From: Xylaria sp. FL1777
Taxonomy: Eukaryota; Ascomycota; Sordariomycetes; Xylariales; Xylariaceae
Length of the DNA: 64,000 nucleotides
Reading direction: 5' to 3'
Assembly: GCA_022578965.1 (NCBI GenBank)
Contig: MU400511.1
Coordinates: 248,001 to 312,000, forward strand
Shown: positions 11,289 to 24,466 of the stretch, piece after piece
Layout of the letters: the number at the start of each line of letters is the position of its first letter
Numbering within the stretch: the first letter of the stretch is position 1
Position numbers and translations under genes: made by a program
Notes under the pieces: generated by a model
Told to the model about the DNA's origin: nothing
Databases searched by the model: none
Seen by the model: the letters and a program-made list of their open reading frames with translations, nothing else

Positions 11289-14200
11289 TTCTCATCAGCT
11301 CTGTACCTATCTTCTTCACCTTAGGTGTTATACCTCGTATTTACCTAGGCACTAATATTAATATGTGTTTGTCGAGGATTACCTAGTTGCTGCCTTACAT
11401 ACTACAAAACACTAAATGCCGCATGAAAAACCACCTACATTATCCGACTGACTGTCTCTTCTTCTGGAAAGGCTCATAACACTCCCGTCATGTTCGCTCG
11501 CAAGAAACCCCCCACAGCACGCTATTGGTGGCTGCACCTCTGCTGCACTGACAACATGCACCTCATGTCTATGCATTGACTGGCTATGAGTGCCGGTTGA
11601 GCAGCCTAGCGGGCTCGTTAATGTGTTCAATCGAGTCGGCCCTCTCTTACTCCTGTCCGCCCTCGAAACGCTCAAGCCGCAAGAAATAACACCGGTTCCA
11701 GGCAAGGGATTGGATTGTGCGCACGCGCAAACACACGCGGCAGCCTCCCAGCCTCCGAGGCCTCGTGCACCAGTCCAAACCCGGCCCAATCACCATAGCG
11801 CACGCGGATCCAGTCAACAAACGTTGCAGCCGTCAGCATTGGCCGTAGCTTGATCCTGGATAGTGTGCATACATACATATAGTGAAGCCTAGCCAGTTCT
11901 ATATTCTACATCATTTCTTAATGGGTGCCTCTTCCTTTTATACCTCTGTGCATTCAGATTATTTGGCAAGATACTATAGGCATGGCTAGGCTTGCGGCCG
12001 TGGTTGGCGTCAACAACACGGCACAGAGAACTGTACGAAGAAAAAAAAGGGGGGGAGAATACTGACACTTGAACAGATGGCAGAGGGCAACACCGCACTA
12101 ATTCCTCATCATTCACTTCATGCAACTCTGTGTATTGTTATTCTTGATTGAAGACAATCTCCGGTATCGGTATTGCTAGTTCGTTATAACTTGCATACTA
12201 CCGAGGTCCTTGGGCTTCTTTGTTTCGTTTAACATCAAGACGAAAACAGTAGCAGTTCAGATCTAATATTTGAGCTACAGAATGATAGTGACCGAGATCG
12301 TTTCTTTGGGCTTTTCACAATTTGTTTTCTGAGTGAATGCACTATGCATCACCCGCATAGGGAGGTAGTTGACATGTAAGCTGGAACACATCACCGTATA
12401 CCTATCTTACTGCCCTTGGGAGGAATACCGTAAATAATCAGATTACCGGTAAGATCAAATACAAGCTACAGGAGTGAAATTAGATTAAATGAGATGATTT
12501 CAGTTGCCTTTACTTTACACCTCACACCTGATACTTAGCCTTTCATGTTCTTTTTCTGCTGTATAAAGTAGGCTATTAACTTAACCGCAAAATGGAGCAC
12601 CTCAAGGCTGTATATTATTAGTTACTTTGCCCTCGTAAGAAAAGCAACTTCAGCAAGGTAGGCTATGCAATTCAATAAGTAGGCGGCGCAATTATGGGTT
12701 GTTTGAAACCGCCCAGGTGGTGTTGATGGCCAGTGTCAATAAGTCCGTCAGATCATATTCCTGTGTAAGGTGGATACTCTTTGGTGGATGCAGCGCAGGC
12801 AGCCGTTTAAACAATGTTGGGGGCTAGAATAAATCCTTTTCTTTTCCTTTCTGCGTTGAAAATGCCTTTTAACTAATAGTGAAAAATAGGGTTAGGATTC
12901 AAGAGGATGTGGAAGGGAGACACTTGCGGCCGCCAACCCAATCAAACAAAAAGGCACAATAGACAGCGGCCGCGAATGACTCGTAGTAGCATTCTATTAC
13001 CTAGAGAGAGTAATGGAATCATGCGTGCTAAATTTCTTGAACACTCTAGATCAACTTTAACTCTGATTAGTCAAGAAGCCGAAGTCGTACAGATAGGTAG
13101 GATTGATATTTGAGGCAAACTGGATGACGACGCCAGACTGGTGGCTACCTAATGTCCGGAGATTCGGGCAAAACGACAAGTCAGGCAGCCCTACCCAATA
13201 CTCCAATTACACAAGAGAAGAAGGGGGGAAACTAGGAGAATATAGAGGCATATTAAATATCATTCAAGTTAAGTGCCTGTATACAGAGCGTGTTCATGTA
13301 TTATTGAGCTCTATTAAGAGATGTATCAGAGTTCCTCCCCACATATGTGCCTTAAATATCTAAGTGTTAGTATGTACTGCCTTACCGAGGAACCTTAAGT
13401 AGACTCCTAACATACATATACCTACCTAACTTTGTACATTGCACTTCATTGCTTATCGTAAAGTCGTTTGTATGTATTTCTAATCAATACTGTTACCGTC
13501 ACTGCTGTCACCGTCACTGTTACTGTCATTTGTTAAGTGTAACTACCTAGGTACGTACTGCCTAGGTAGGTACATGACGGCATGTAGACCAGCTTGCGAA
13601 GGCTATATCTGCCTGCAAGTGGCGGGTTAGCATTTCTGGACCTATAAAAGACATATATGTATGGCAGGAAGTCCATTTACTGTCTGCTCGTGGGCCTCAA
13701 ATAACTACATCGACCTTATCTAGGAACTCGGTCGAACAACTTACCCAACACATCAAACAACCCTTGGATGTGCTTAATGTAAGTATGTATAATTTAACCT
13801 ACTTCCCCTTCTCATCAGGGCCATACTTGAACCCAATTGCCAGGTACCTACCCTAAGGTACCACCATTCTTCCAGCCGCATGCCTATCGCCCAACCCCCC
13901 ATCCCTGCCGGCCCCCGGGGGATATTCTCACATATTGCCTATCTACCTACCGCAAGGCAGGTACTGTAGGTAGTATACCTACTTACGCAAATCTTCCATC
14001 ACGAGGCTCTCTTCCACTTCTTTCTCCTCTTTCTCCTTCCCATCCCATCAAGAACACAGAACACATCGATCCATTGATTGCACCGTCGTTGTCCACCCTT
14101 TCGTCATCGTCAAGCAGCTATTATTGTCTTTCATTGCGCGAACCATTTCATTGCATACACAATTGTTTTGTCGACTCCCTAGCTTTGTTTTGTCTGTGCG

Positions 14201-14884
14201 CGCCACCATTCATGCCTCAATTGCTTGCTTGCTTGGTGATTGACTGACCGCCTTATCATCCACCTGCACCGAGTGCTGACAATAGGCCCACAGTAGGGGA
14301 TACCGGTACCTACCTACTTAATAGTTCAAGCAAGTACCTAACTAACCCTTTTGTTGGTAGCTCCCACAGTGATAAGCCCGGGACAACACCTGACCACAAG
14401 ACATCATCATTGATCGGCCGCCTCTTCCCTCAAGGCTAAGTACCTAGGTACGTAACTGTACAGCAGTATTCCCTCTTTCTTAGCTGCTTCCCTACCAAGC
14501 GGTGGGTACACTCTATTCTTCCTTTGTTAGTGTACCTAAGGTGCAGTAGGTACATCGACTTGTGTCCCACCTCCGCTTTTCCTAGGCCCTTCTGGGTACC
14601 CTCCCCACCCTGTTGCCTGCGCTACTGCACGCTCCAGTCCTCCCTCCCGGGCCACCTAGCACACATCTCGTCACCAGGTCCTGAAACGCAGCTCCTTCTC
14701 TCTTCCTTCTTTCCTTTCCACTCCTCTAGCTCTGCCATCTCTGGTTGCCATCCATCAGAGCACGGGCATTATCAACATCTCCATCAATATTCCTTCCTCA
14801 AGCATTGATCCTTCACCTAAGCAGACTACATATAGTCTCAGCTGCTGACACCGCTCCTTTTGGGCAGTCGGGCCTGCACTCAAG

Positions 14885-17800
14885 ATGGCTTCGTCATCCG
14901 TACCCCCAACCGCCGATACTCCGATCAATCTTAAGATCAGTATCGACGGCGCAACTCGTCGATTCAAGCTTCCACTAAGAGATCTTGGTGCCAACGTTTT
15001 CGAGGATAAGGTATGTTCACCTCTCTTTCTCAATCCCAATGTGTCCAATGACTGTTTCTGATACACTGTACCAGCTCCGAGCTCTCTTACAAATATCCTC
15101 TGATACCCCCGCTGTCGTTGAAAGATATTCCGACTCGGCCACATCCTATGTTACCCTACACCGAACAAACATTGCCGTCTACAAGCAGCTTTACCGGGCC
15201 GCCAAGGCCAAGCAGAAGTTGAAACTTCGCGTCACCACCAAGCCAGCCGAGCCTGTCAAGGAGACTCCTGCTCCTAAGCCAGTAACCATTGAGGATGAGC
15301 CGGAAGAAGCACCCAAGAAAGCGGCCGAGACTGAGACTGAGAAAGAACCGAAGAAAGAAGTAGAGAATGCAACGGTTGAACCTTTGCTGTCTGAAGCTTC
15401 TTCGGTTGTCGAAACAGTCATCGCTCCCCAGATCAGGCAAGATTTCCCCCAATTCGTCAAACAATGGCGAGCTCGAGGCAACCCCAGAATTCATCTAAGA
15501 CGGAACGGTGAGGGCGTGGAAGTGATAGACTTCCTTGCACCATCGACCGCTACCGAACCTTTGACCACCCGCGACTCTCTGGAAGGCTCAACTTCTGCCG
15601 CCATCGCCCGCGAAAACTCCCCTGTCAGTTTGGCTCACCTTATGCGTGGTGTCGAGGAACGAGAGATGGCGGCCGCTACTAAGAGACCCTCTATCATCAG
15701 TGGTATCGAAAAACGAGAACTAGCAGCTGCTATTCAGAAAATGTCGATTAGCCGTGACTCAGAGAGCTCGGCGTCTGCCAATAGTATGGTCAAGGACACT
15801 TCTACCAGAACCAGTGCCACCAGCGATACCGAGGAAACGGAACTCGCCGACTTTGTCAAAAAATCCATGAGTGCCCGTAAATCTCCGGAAAGCTCAAATT
15901 CTGTCGCCATCGATCGGGTCGATTCTCCTATCAGTTTAAGCAACTTCCTGCGCGACTCCAAAGATGAGCAATTGGCGACTATTAAGGAAATAGCGGCTGT
16001 TCAGCAACGTGAGGCAAAAGCTAATACAATCAAAGAGATCATGGCAAGATCAACAGCAAAGTTGAGTGGGCTGGATTCCACAGAACTATCCAAACCTACG
16101 ATTGTAGGGTTGCAGGAAAAAGATGCCAAACAGGCCGAGGCATTTCTTCAGCAAGAATCCACAAAGCGGCCGTTCACTGTCTGCTGCAACAGCTGTGACC
16201 GAGCTGTTCCGGAGGCCCATTTCCACTGCTCGATTTGTGACGATGGTGATTTTGACCTGTGCCAAGAGTGTGTCAACCGTGGCATCTCTTGCTACGGCGA
16301 CAGACACTGGCTCATCAAGCGAACTATCGTCAATGGTGACATCAAGTGTAGTAGCACACAAATCGCTCCGAAGTCGATTCGATCCACATCTCTCAAGCTT
16401 GCCTCAAAGTCGACGTCCTCTTCGTCCTCTTATATCATGTCTGTTACCTCGCCCCTTCCTACTCACCCTCAAGTTGTGCTGACGTCATCTGAATGGATCC
16501 CACATTTCAGGGCTCGAACTTGCAACTGCTGTGTACAGGAGTTTCGAGAGGAAGAGTTCGTTCACTGCACGACGTGCGATGATTATGATCTATGCAAAGG
16601 CTGTTTCGCCAAGAACCAACATGGACACCATCCCAAACACGGCTTCACTGCTGCCGTGAAAGGCACCATACTTGATCAACCCGTATCATCTCAACTGGCA
16701 CCTGGACGTAACATCCTTCACAACGCCATCTGCGATGGATGTGATAAATATGTTCGAGGAGTCCGTCATAAGTGCCTGGACTGCCCTGACTGGGACTATT
16801 GCTCAGATTGTGCAAAAAATGCGGGTTTCATTCACCCTAACCATCGCTTCGTTGCCATCTACGAACCGTTGGCTGACCGGCCATTCCGACCTGCTTCGCG
16901 TGCTACTCATTATGGCATTAGCTGTGATGGTCCATTGTGCTCGGCTCGGGAGGGCGGTTGTAAATATATCGTCGGCGAGCGATATAAGTGCGCCGTTTGT
17001 CATGATACCGATTTCTGCGCCAACTGTGAAGCCAGTCCTGCCAATACCCACAACAAGACACACCCTCTAATCAAATTCAAGACGCCAGTGCGTCATGTCA
17101 GTGTTACAACTACAGGTGAACATGAGGATGGACAGCGTCTGCCTACAATGGGTGATAGGTGCCGCCGCACTCGTAACCCCGCGCAGTCTCCTGATACACC
17201 TACCTCCCCGAAGGAAAAGATAGCTGCTACTCCTGTGCAGACTGTTGTTAATGTTCAGCCTACTGAGCAGCCTATGGCGCAGTCACCAAGCAACGATAAT
17301 GATGTCCTCATTAAAGAGGACGCTAGCGAAGTCAAGCCATCCGTTTCCTCACAGCCTTGTAAGGACAGCCCTGTCAATGAAGATCTCGTAGCGATCTTCA
17401 AGTGGGATACAATTCAAGATGGCTCTATCCTCCCACCGAACCACACCTTCGAACAGACATGGGTCCTCCGCAACGAAGGTACAGTTCCATGGCCAGCTGG
17501 ATGCTCTGTTAAGTTTGTTGGTGGAGATTACATGGGTGCTGTTGACCCCGCTCATCCTGCGGGCATCCACGAGCTAGTCTCTGCCTCCGAATCTACCATT
17601 TGCTACAACGCCCTGAACCCCGGCCAAGAGTTTCCATTTACTGTCCTAATGCGCACCCCTGATCGTGACGGGAAAGTCATCTCCTACTGGCGCCTGACAA
17701 CTCCCGATGGCATCAAATTTGGTCATAAGCTGTGGTGTGATGTTACCGTGCAAGCACCGCCTAAAGCTGAGCAGGCCAAGGCGCAGCTTCCAGCCGTCAT

Positions 17801-18113
17801 CGAGCCAGAAAGAAAAGTTGAGACAATTACCATAGGTGTTAGCGAAAGCCGCATGATTATCCCTAAGTTAGAGCACGAGTCTCCTTCGGCTAGCGTCTTC
17901 ATGGATGGCCGACCGGAGATCGAAGTTGAGACTGAGACTGACACCCTTGCTCCATCTGCAGATGATGACGATGACGACTTTGAGGACTGTGGAGAAGACG
18001 ATTGGGCTGAAGAGTCAGCCAGCGGGTTCTTGACGGATGAGGAATATGATATACTCGATGCTTCCGACGAGGAGTTCCTCTTTGAGCAGCAGAAGATGCT
18101 CTCAAAGAAATAA
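14885..18113 (+). CDS. nbr1: NBR1-type selective autophagy receptor
   Basis: Cargo receptor bridging cargo to lipidated ATG8. Exons 14885-15010 and 15075-18113 are joined by a 64 bp intron, giving 1054 aa. Domains in order: PB1 (about 14-95, LKISIDGATRRFKLPLRDLG, interrupted by the intron); a Glu/Lys/Ser-rich linker; four ZZ zinc fingers (about 408-455 CNSCDRAVPEAHFHCSICDD, 518-571 CNCCVQEFREEEFVHCTTCD, 590-638 CDGCDKYVRGVRHKCLDCPD, 653-710 with YKCAVCHDTDFCANCEA); and the four-tryptophan FW/NBR1 domain (about 816-931, NHTFEQTWVLRNEGTVPWP, YWRLTTPDGIKFGHKLWCD). The acidic tail ends with EEYDILDASDEE, whose YDIL (1033-1036) fits the ATG8-interacting LIR pattern in an acidic setting. No UBA domain follows, in line with reports that filamentous-fungal NBR1 lacks one. 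Identity is secure; the LIR call is a motif match. Confidence 0.95.
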
Positions 18114-18811
18114 GCCACGCACCTATCATCACGCAACTTTTTCGTATAACCGTTTCGGTGACCTCTTCAGAGTGGTAGGAGGATACATAGGTTCTTTATT
18201 GTGTGTGGTAGTTTTAGTTCTTTTCACTACGCCCGGTTTACGGATCTTATTCTCCTCCACCGATCTCTACTATCACTGTGGGCTCTATGGTAGTGGAGTT
18301 CTCTACCCTTGTCATGTATCGTTGATACGCTCTTTAACAGAATGAATTATTGCCCAAACACGCTGGCTATGGTTTGATAGGTACCGAAATTGAGTTCTCT
18401 ATACAGTAAATATGTCTCATATCTTCTTAGTGACCTGTACCAAGCTCGTGCGGTGTCTCGTGCGTTATATTACACTTGCGAAATTGTCAGGCGTGTTTGC
18501 TGAATCTGATTTTTCCTAAGCTCGTAAGTCGTTGAAATAGCTGGTAATTACTCCTATTGCGTATGAGAGTCCTAGGCCTCGTGAAAAAAACATAATTGAA
18601 TTTGTGGCTAGTTGGTAACTAGGTATGCAACCTCGCCGCTAACGGAGCTACTCTTGTATTCAAGATAATGCCCCTATTTGTCTAGGGGGCCTCTTGTCAT
18701 TCGAGAACTTCTAGCCGAACGATTCTAAATGAGACGGACGGGTGGACTGGATCGAGATTTGGGCAGGAAAGGATGGTGGTGGTTCATAAACTCCCTCCCT
18801 ACTTTTTCGTT

Positions 18812-18840
18812 TGTGTGTGTGTGTGTGTTTGAGAGAGAGA
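18812..18840. repeat. (TG)n followed by (GA)n microsatellite
   Basis: About eight TG units run straight into GAGAGAGAGA and then CAGAGAG. It lies in a non-coding stretch about 0.7 kb after the NBR1 stop. Confidence 0.85.
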
Positions 18841-21007
18841 CAGAGAGGCCAGTGACAGCCAAAATTAGAGAGGAGATCATGATATTGAAATTGAAGCATA
18901 TGCGTCTCTCGACGATCTGCGTTTAGATGTTCCGGCGTTGGCAACGTTGTATGCCTAACACTACTTACTCTCAGTCTAGGCGTTGGTATGCCGATCTTCT
19001 AGCCTGCTAGATAGGAGACGAAAAAGGCACGCGTTTGGAATCCGCTTAATTCTGTGTCATCTAGATGCATAGCATCAAATCTTCGAGGGCTCGCAAATCT
19101 GATGATTTGTATGTATGCATAGGTGTGAGTCCTAGTTGTGAGACGAGATCGTCACGACGAAGACAATTGACTCCTAGAATTTCCTCATTCGTGTGACTAA
19201 ATACTGGTACATAGCCTCGCATGACGGACCTCTGGTAGTATCAGGCTCGGTGCCGTGACAGTGACAGGCATTCGCTTCACGATACGACGGTTAAGAGGCA
19301 AAGGGAGCATTATAATTTAATCATGTCAGATGAAAGTCTAGATAGATAGTTGACTAGATATTCAGAAGGCAGAGCAACTGTAGTAACCCAAGGGAACACG
19401 TTCTTTGGGTCCGTCTGAACATGTGAATTCCAAAACATGGATAACCCGAGTTCATCGCCGAGAAGTCAATGCTGGTCGCCGACGTTGCTCCGTATTAGAA
19501 TACGTTAACCGTACAGTTACCACCCTACCTACCCCGGGCCGGGCCACAGCCTGATATATGCCATTCTGATTGACCGCTCCTCCTCCTCCCGTTTTGAAGA
19601 CTTGTCATCGTAATCAATGAGGCTAGATGCCTGACCCATACTATCTGAGTTAAGGATAAGTAGGGTATGCGCGTAATGCGTCTGTAGAGATACCCAAGGA
19701 CGAGTTAATCCAATTGGAAGTATTTCCACATGTACTTCCCATTCGATTCCTCAAGATAGGCTATCTCGCTACAGATGCGTAGATCGATAGATCGAAAGAC
19801 CGGAACCCATCCGTGTTGTATTGCATTTTCAATAATACACTTCGACAAACCCCTCAACGCTGCACCGGAACAGTAAGCATGACTTGCGGCTCAATTTAAC
19901 GTCAAGGTAGCCGGGTCGCGGTATGCGTATGTCTCTTGCTCTCCGCAAGTATCAAGTTTGCACAGCGCCGAGGCGTAGATAGCCTATTAATGAATCATGC
20001 GCAATGAATCACACGTAGCCTCCAAAGTTCCATTCAATATAGCCAAATGAAGAGGTATGTGAGAAAAGATCAAAGCAAGTCTTAGTCACTTCGTATTCCT
20101 CGCGTCCGAAGTGAAGCCAAAAAAACCCCTTAAAACAAGTTGATTACTAGGCAAGAACACGAAACGGGACAAGTCAAACTCCAGAAAAGGGAAGATCTAG
20201 CTCATCTAGATGGAAAGGAAAGAAAACATAGCAAATAGAAAATGAAAAATAATGATGACGATGGTGAGATAATCTCAGATGCGGCTAGCAAAAGGCTATA
20301 TTGGGGTGGTAGTGGAAGAACTTCTCTCTCTCGGGTCCGTGATTTCTCGCTAAGATGACGGCGACGTCTCCTTAAGCGTTTTCTCTCCCGACGGGCCGGA
20401 ACCGACCTTCGGTCCCGGTAAGCCAAATGCTCCAGCGTCTTTTACGCCCCCAACCTCGACCCATCTCAGTCATCTCTTAGTTAAAATTCCTCTCAGAAAA
20501 AAGACGCCCTAACCTCATTTTGATCCTCATATCCCCGAGTTCTAGTGCCGATCGAACAAGTGCGTACTATTTTCAGGGAAGAAGGATGTGACTAGACGTT
20601 TCGCAATCCAGCTTTCTTTTCCCTTTTCTCTTCTCCTTTCGTCCCCCCTCCCCCCCCGGCTCCACCCCTGATATCTAATAATGTCCGTCGATGACGGCTT
20701 GCTAGCTGCGGTCGTCAAATTAGCCCTCGGAGTCGTAGCTCCTTGGGATTTCTAAAAGGAGCTCGCCGAGAAGCCCCGGTAGAACCGAAACCCACCCAAG
20801 AAAGCCTTCTGGGATCGGCTCCTCCTAAATGCATACCTGGCCAAGGATTTGAATATACCCCATTGCAACTATCCGACTTGGTATGCCTCTTGCTCCCGTA
20901 GACACCTCATGCGAAATCTAAGCAACGCGATGTAACCGTGTCAAAGGGAAGCTACGGGATGCGAGTGCGACTATGCGAATTACGCACCGAGGCATCCCAC
21001 CCTTCAT

Positions 21008-21211
21008 TTAAGTACCTTGCGTAGATACGCCCTCAGGTCGGGGGCCATGCTGAGCCCCAGAAATTTGGCTTATGTACGGCGTGTCTGTTTTTGGACATCT
21101 TTGCGCCGTAAAGCGCCCTGATACGTCAACTGTTTCTGCACGGGCAACGCCTCCGAGATAAGGGCCAATAGCAAACGCCACGGCAACCGAAGCGGCAAAG
21201 AAACGTCGCAT
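21008..21211 (-). CDS. Possible small secreted protein
   Basis: A 67-codon frame opens with MRRFFAASVAVAFAIG followed by ARA-ETVDVSG, which looks like a signal peptide of about 25 residues with an AXA cleavage site. The mature part would be about 42 aa with a single Cys. A GTACTT just after CAAG near the stop could be a splice donor, so the frame may extend further. No family is recognised and there is no strong promoter signal. It may be chance. Confidence 0.2.
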   Translation of the reverse strand: MRRFFAASVAVAFAIGPYLGGVARAETVDVSGRFTAQRCPKTDTPYISQISGAQHGPRPEGVSTQGT

Positions 21212-22303
21212 CCTAGGATTCTATGCATACAAGACTAAATAGAAGGGGGACGAAAAAGAGAGAGAGAGAGAAAAAAGATGCCTTGTGATGACTAGATAGT
21301 TTCTGCTCAAGCGCAAAACAAGGGCTGTTCGGACGCTGCAGAATTGCGGCGCGATTTCCAGCTCGAGTGCGTCGACTGAAGAAGTCTAGGGTTGATCGCT
21401 CTAAATACCCAAAAAGGGGGTCTTTAACAGTCGCTTCCGCCGTCGCGTCTGGGCTAAGGTACCTTGCATCCTCGTGGGGGAGGCTCGGGCCGTATGAGGA
21501 GGCTGAGAGCAACCTCTGACAAGAACAATCTGCTGTTTGCCCGACCGACTGGTCGGTCCCACGCCGTCTTACTATGGAAATCTGTAAGTTTCTTGTACGT
21601 GAAGCTTATGCTGAGGTTAGAGTGCAACGCGCCCACTTATCTAACCTAGAGGCTTCGATAAGCCTTACAAGAGAGATCGCCTACTAGGTTCATGATCTCC
21701 ATACCACCTTGAAATCATGGATAATGCCCACGCTGGATGGATACTCTACGTTGTATCTGAACATCTATATATAGGGCGGAAAGAGGCAGTACTTGTTTCG
21801 TCGCGCTGATTACGCCATATTAGTTCCACGAAACGAGATGTTCGTACTCATTATGTTGAGGCGGCCATGGCGATAAGTCATATCACTTAGCTTTCGCCTT
21901 GGCTCTGTCATCTTTTTTTAGCTGACAGCATCTCTAGTGTTGCATGGTCGTACAGCCCAACCTCAGCCCTTGTCAAGGTGTTACTCAATATGATAATGAA
22001 CTGGTGGAGATAGGTTTTGTGTAATACGTCGATGTTACACCCGGAAATAGCGAGTAATACCTCCAGTATAATGGAAGCCTTAGATGGAGACAATGGCTCA
22101 CAGGAGTCAAACTGGCCAGTCCTAGTCAGCAAATATATATCTTCGGTTGTGCATCGCTGGGATCTTAGTCTCGAGTAATAGCTCCCTAGTGACTGCCAAC
22201 CCATAATTTCTTATCTTCTGAAAGACAGAGCCTTCTGTTGTTTGACCTACTTACGTATTTCTAGAGCCACGTCCAAGGAACTTGATGATCACTGGGACCG
22301 AGA

Positions 22304-23440
22304 ATGTCTACACCAGGAGAGCGCCGTACTAGCGGAGGAGCAGTATCGACGGCGCCTGAACCGGCCATGGACGACGAGACTCTGGAAGAGTATGCCGATA
22401 TTTTCGCCCACATGCGTGCTACCGACGAAGCTCGGGCGCGGGCAGGCGACGTGCGCGGTCTTTGGACGACGGCCGATAATACAATTTCACATTTATCCTC
22501 CCATTTTGTCACAGAGCCAAACGTTGATTTTAGCGGTGGCTGGACCTTTCAACTACAAAACTTATGGCATCTATATTATGTCGCTGGCAAACACTGTTCG
22601 GAAGATGCAGTGGCGCCGGTGGTTCTTCAACTCGTTGAGATCTCCCACCGAGGTTTGTTGGCAAGAAACCAGATCAGCAGCAGTGGTGCTATAGAAGTAG
22701 AGCATGCTCCTGTCGTTGTTCGAGTTGGAAACCACATCATACAGCAATACCTCTGGCAGGACCTACCTTTCCTCGTACCAGATATGACAAGTTACTGGAT
22801 ACAAGATTGTGCGCGGATGAGCTCAAGCCAGCGAGTGAGGATCAGTTTCTTCTGGGCGTCACTTGTTGCGGCAAGCTCGGCGCCTTGGTCATATGGGCTA
22901 TGCAGAATCGCACTCATTGTTCTACGTGATACGCTGGAGACACAGCGGCGACTTGTCCGAGCTGGCGTTGAGCCAGGTGGCGACGATAGTGAGAATGCGG
23001 GAAGAACAATCGATATGCTCACAATAGCGGACTTGATGCGTGCCGCCAACGCATGGCTGGTGCGAGCCGGAGGCAGAATCACACAGCTATGCGAGGCGGG
23101 CGACGGCAACATGGCTGCAGGGCTGACGATGCCGGTGCCGGAAGAAGTGAGCCGACTGGGACCACTGGCTCAAGCAGCAGGCATCCAGGCGGTCCCGGGG
23201 GGATTCAGTTCACAACGGTGGTTCTTCTGGCTGCGACGTCTTGACGAAATAGGGGCAGAAGCATCCCCTCAAGGCCTGGCAGACAGCTCAGTCATGGGGA
23301 TGACATCGCCATTCGTGCAAAGAGTGCGGGAAGAGAAGCAGCTAGCTCGGCGGGTGACATACAACATGATCTATGCCGCAAGCCAGTCGAACTCGATGAT
23401 AGTGCAAGAGTTGATGAGGATGAGAAGGGTGCCGTTATGA
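22304..23440 (+). CDS. DUF3632-like fungal protein
   Basis: Single-exon 378 aa protein that resembles the fungus-specific DUF3632 family, whose function is unknown. Visible features are an acidic N-terminus (DDETLEEYADIFAHM), several Trp-containing helices (GGWTFQLQNLWHLYYVAG, MTSYWIQDCARMSSSQRVR, RISFFWASLVAAS) and a C-terminal helical segment (RWFFWLRRLDEIGAEA, EEKQLARRVTYNMIYAASQS). There is no signal peptide or membrane anchor. The start at 22304 is the first in-frame ATG. It stands alone between two spacers. The family assignment rests on overall composition and Trp spacing, not on a diagnostic motif. Confidence 0.65.
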   Translation: MSTPGERRTSGGAVSTAPEPAMDDETLEEYADIFAHMRATDEARARAGDVRGLWTTADNTISHLSSHFVTEPNVDFSGGWTFQLQNLWHLYYVAGKHCSEDAVAPVVLQLVEISHRGLLARNQISSSGAIEVEHAPVVVRVGNHIIQQYLWQDLPFLVPDMTSYWIQDCARMSSSQRVRISFFWASLVAASSAPWSYGLCRIALIVLRDTLETQRRLVRAGVEPGGDDSENAGRTIDMLTIADLMRAANAWLVRAGGRITQLCEAGDGNMAAGLTMPVPEEVSRLGPLAQAAGIQAVPGGFSSQRWFFWLRRLDEIGAEASPQGLADSSVMGMTSPFVQRVREEKQLARRVTYNMIYAASQSNSMIVQELMRMRRVPL

Positions 23441-24466
23441 ATGCTGTTATGAATCACGACTTGCTTTTGGCCGTAGAGGGGGACTGCTGGGATGGGATGG
23501 TCCTGGTTGTCTACGATGGGCTGGTGAGGGTCGAGGTTACGAGAAGTCGAAACGAGGCCATGACGTACAGATTCTCGTATGATAGAGGTGGATCTTAACT
23601 TGATTCTGAGCAGACTTAATGATGATAGAGCTATTCTGCTTGCAATAGAAGCTAGTTGATAGAGAAACAGGAAATATTGTTAGGAGTAAATAGTGATGTT
23701 TTGTATCTTGTAGTTGAAGTTACTTAAGTAGGTAGGAGCTTCTCTAGTTGTTGATCATCAGTACCTAAAGTAGGTACTTTACAGGTGATGTAGAATGTTA
23801 CTTAGGTAGCTACCATAAGGGAGTACAGGCTACTTGTCTTAGGTAAGTAGTACGCCAAGACCCACACTAGGTATGCATCCAGATAGACGCGCGGGCCCTG
23901 CCTGCAGTTTAAGCCGTGGTGGGACAAGGCAAGACAGGGATAGAGGCCGAGTTACATTAGAAAGCTGTCCTCATTCTTCCAATTGCAATGCTTACCTCTC
24001 TCTATCTACCTTAAATATAGCAGTGTACAGACTGCGAACCTACCGCCCGCAATCCAGTCCATACACACAGGAGAGAGACATTTCGTATAATTAATTGGCA
24101 AACTCCAATTCTTCCATATCCCGCCCCTTCGACCCCGGTCACGTCCGCGTACATCCCGGCAGATGCCGCGCAAGACCCGCGCAAAGGCCACATAGACCAT
24201 CTAGGTATCTCGGCAGCCCGCTGCTACTGCTACTACTTTGCTGTAGAATTCGACATTGGCTGGAGCACTCACTTTGGGAGAAGAGAGAACGGCGTCAGCT
24301 CAGCTTGAAACACGGTAGATTGGCCCCGACATCCAGCTACTTGCGTGACGGCATCGCCAGGCGCAACGCAGTCGTGGTACTCGCATGCGACCAGGATACC
24401 GAAACCTGGAGTCGAGGGTTAAAGTGGTTATATGAATTCGCGAATCGACAAAACAGTACCGCGGCC
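23441..24466. promoter_or_regulatory. Intergenic region before ERV41-like gene
   Basis: Another cluster of TAGGTACTTA/TTAGGTAGC words spans about 23725-23875. The open frame covering 24095-24916 enters the ERV41 first exon only by frame coincidence, and its upstream part has no protein character. Nothing else is recognisable. Confidence 0.4.

Larger units (their letters stand above)
10117..14884. promoter_or_regulatory. Long divergent spacer, Btz gene / NBR1 gene
   Basis: A 4.8 kb spacer between divergent genes with no recognisable protein. It contains dense TAGGTACCTA-like words at 10830-11180 and 13370-14460, an 8-bp tandem repeat at 11148-11179 and a (CT)n tract at 11271-11288. A TATAAAAG element sits at about 13643, followed about 1 kb later by a strongly pyrimidine-rich stretch (14690-14730) just upstream of the NBR1 start, typical of fungal 5' UTRs. 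NotI-type GCGGCCGC sites near 12925 and 12966 are only incidental. Confidence 0.45.
18114..22303. other. 4.2 kb gene desert
   Basis: No frame here is recognisable as a known family. It contains a TG repeat followed by a GA repeat (18812-18840), a purine-rich tract near 21250-21275 and poly-C near 20645-20660. A 67-codon minus-strand frame at 21008-21211 has a signal-peptide-like start and is listed separately. A 99-codon frame at 21908-22204 (-) has no recognisable content. Confidence 0.45.

Noticed and set aside
24095..24466. N-terminal extension of the ERV41-like frame
   Set aside because: No protein character; the family start is at the MMDGYNEK position.
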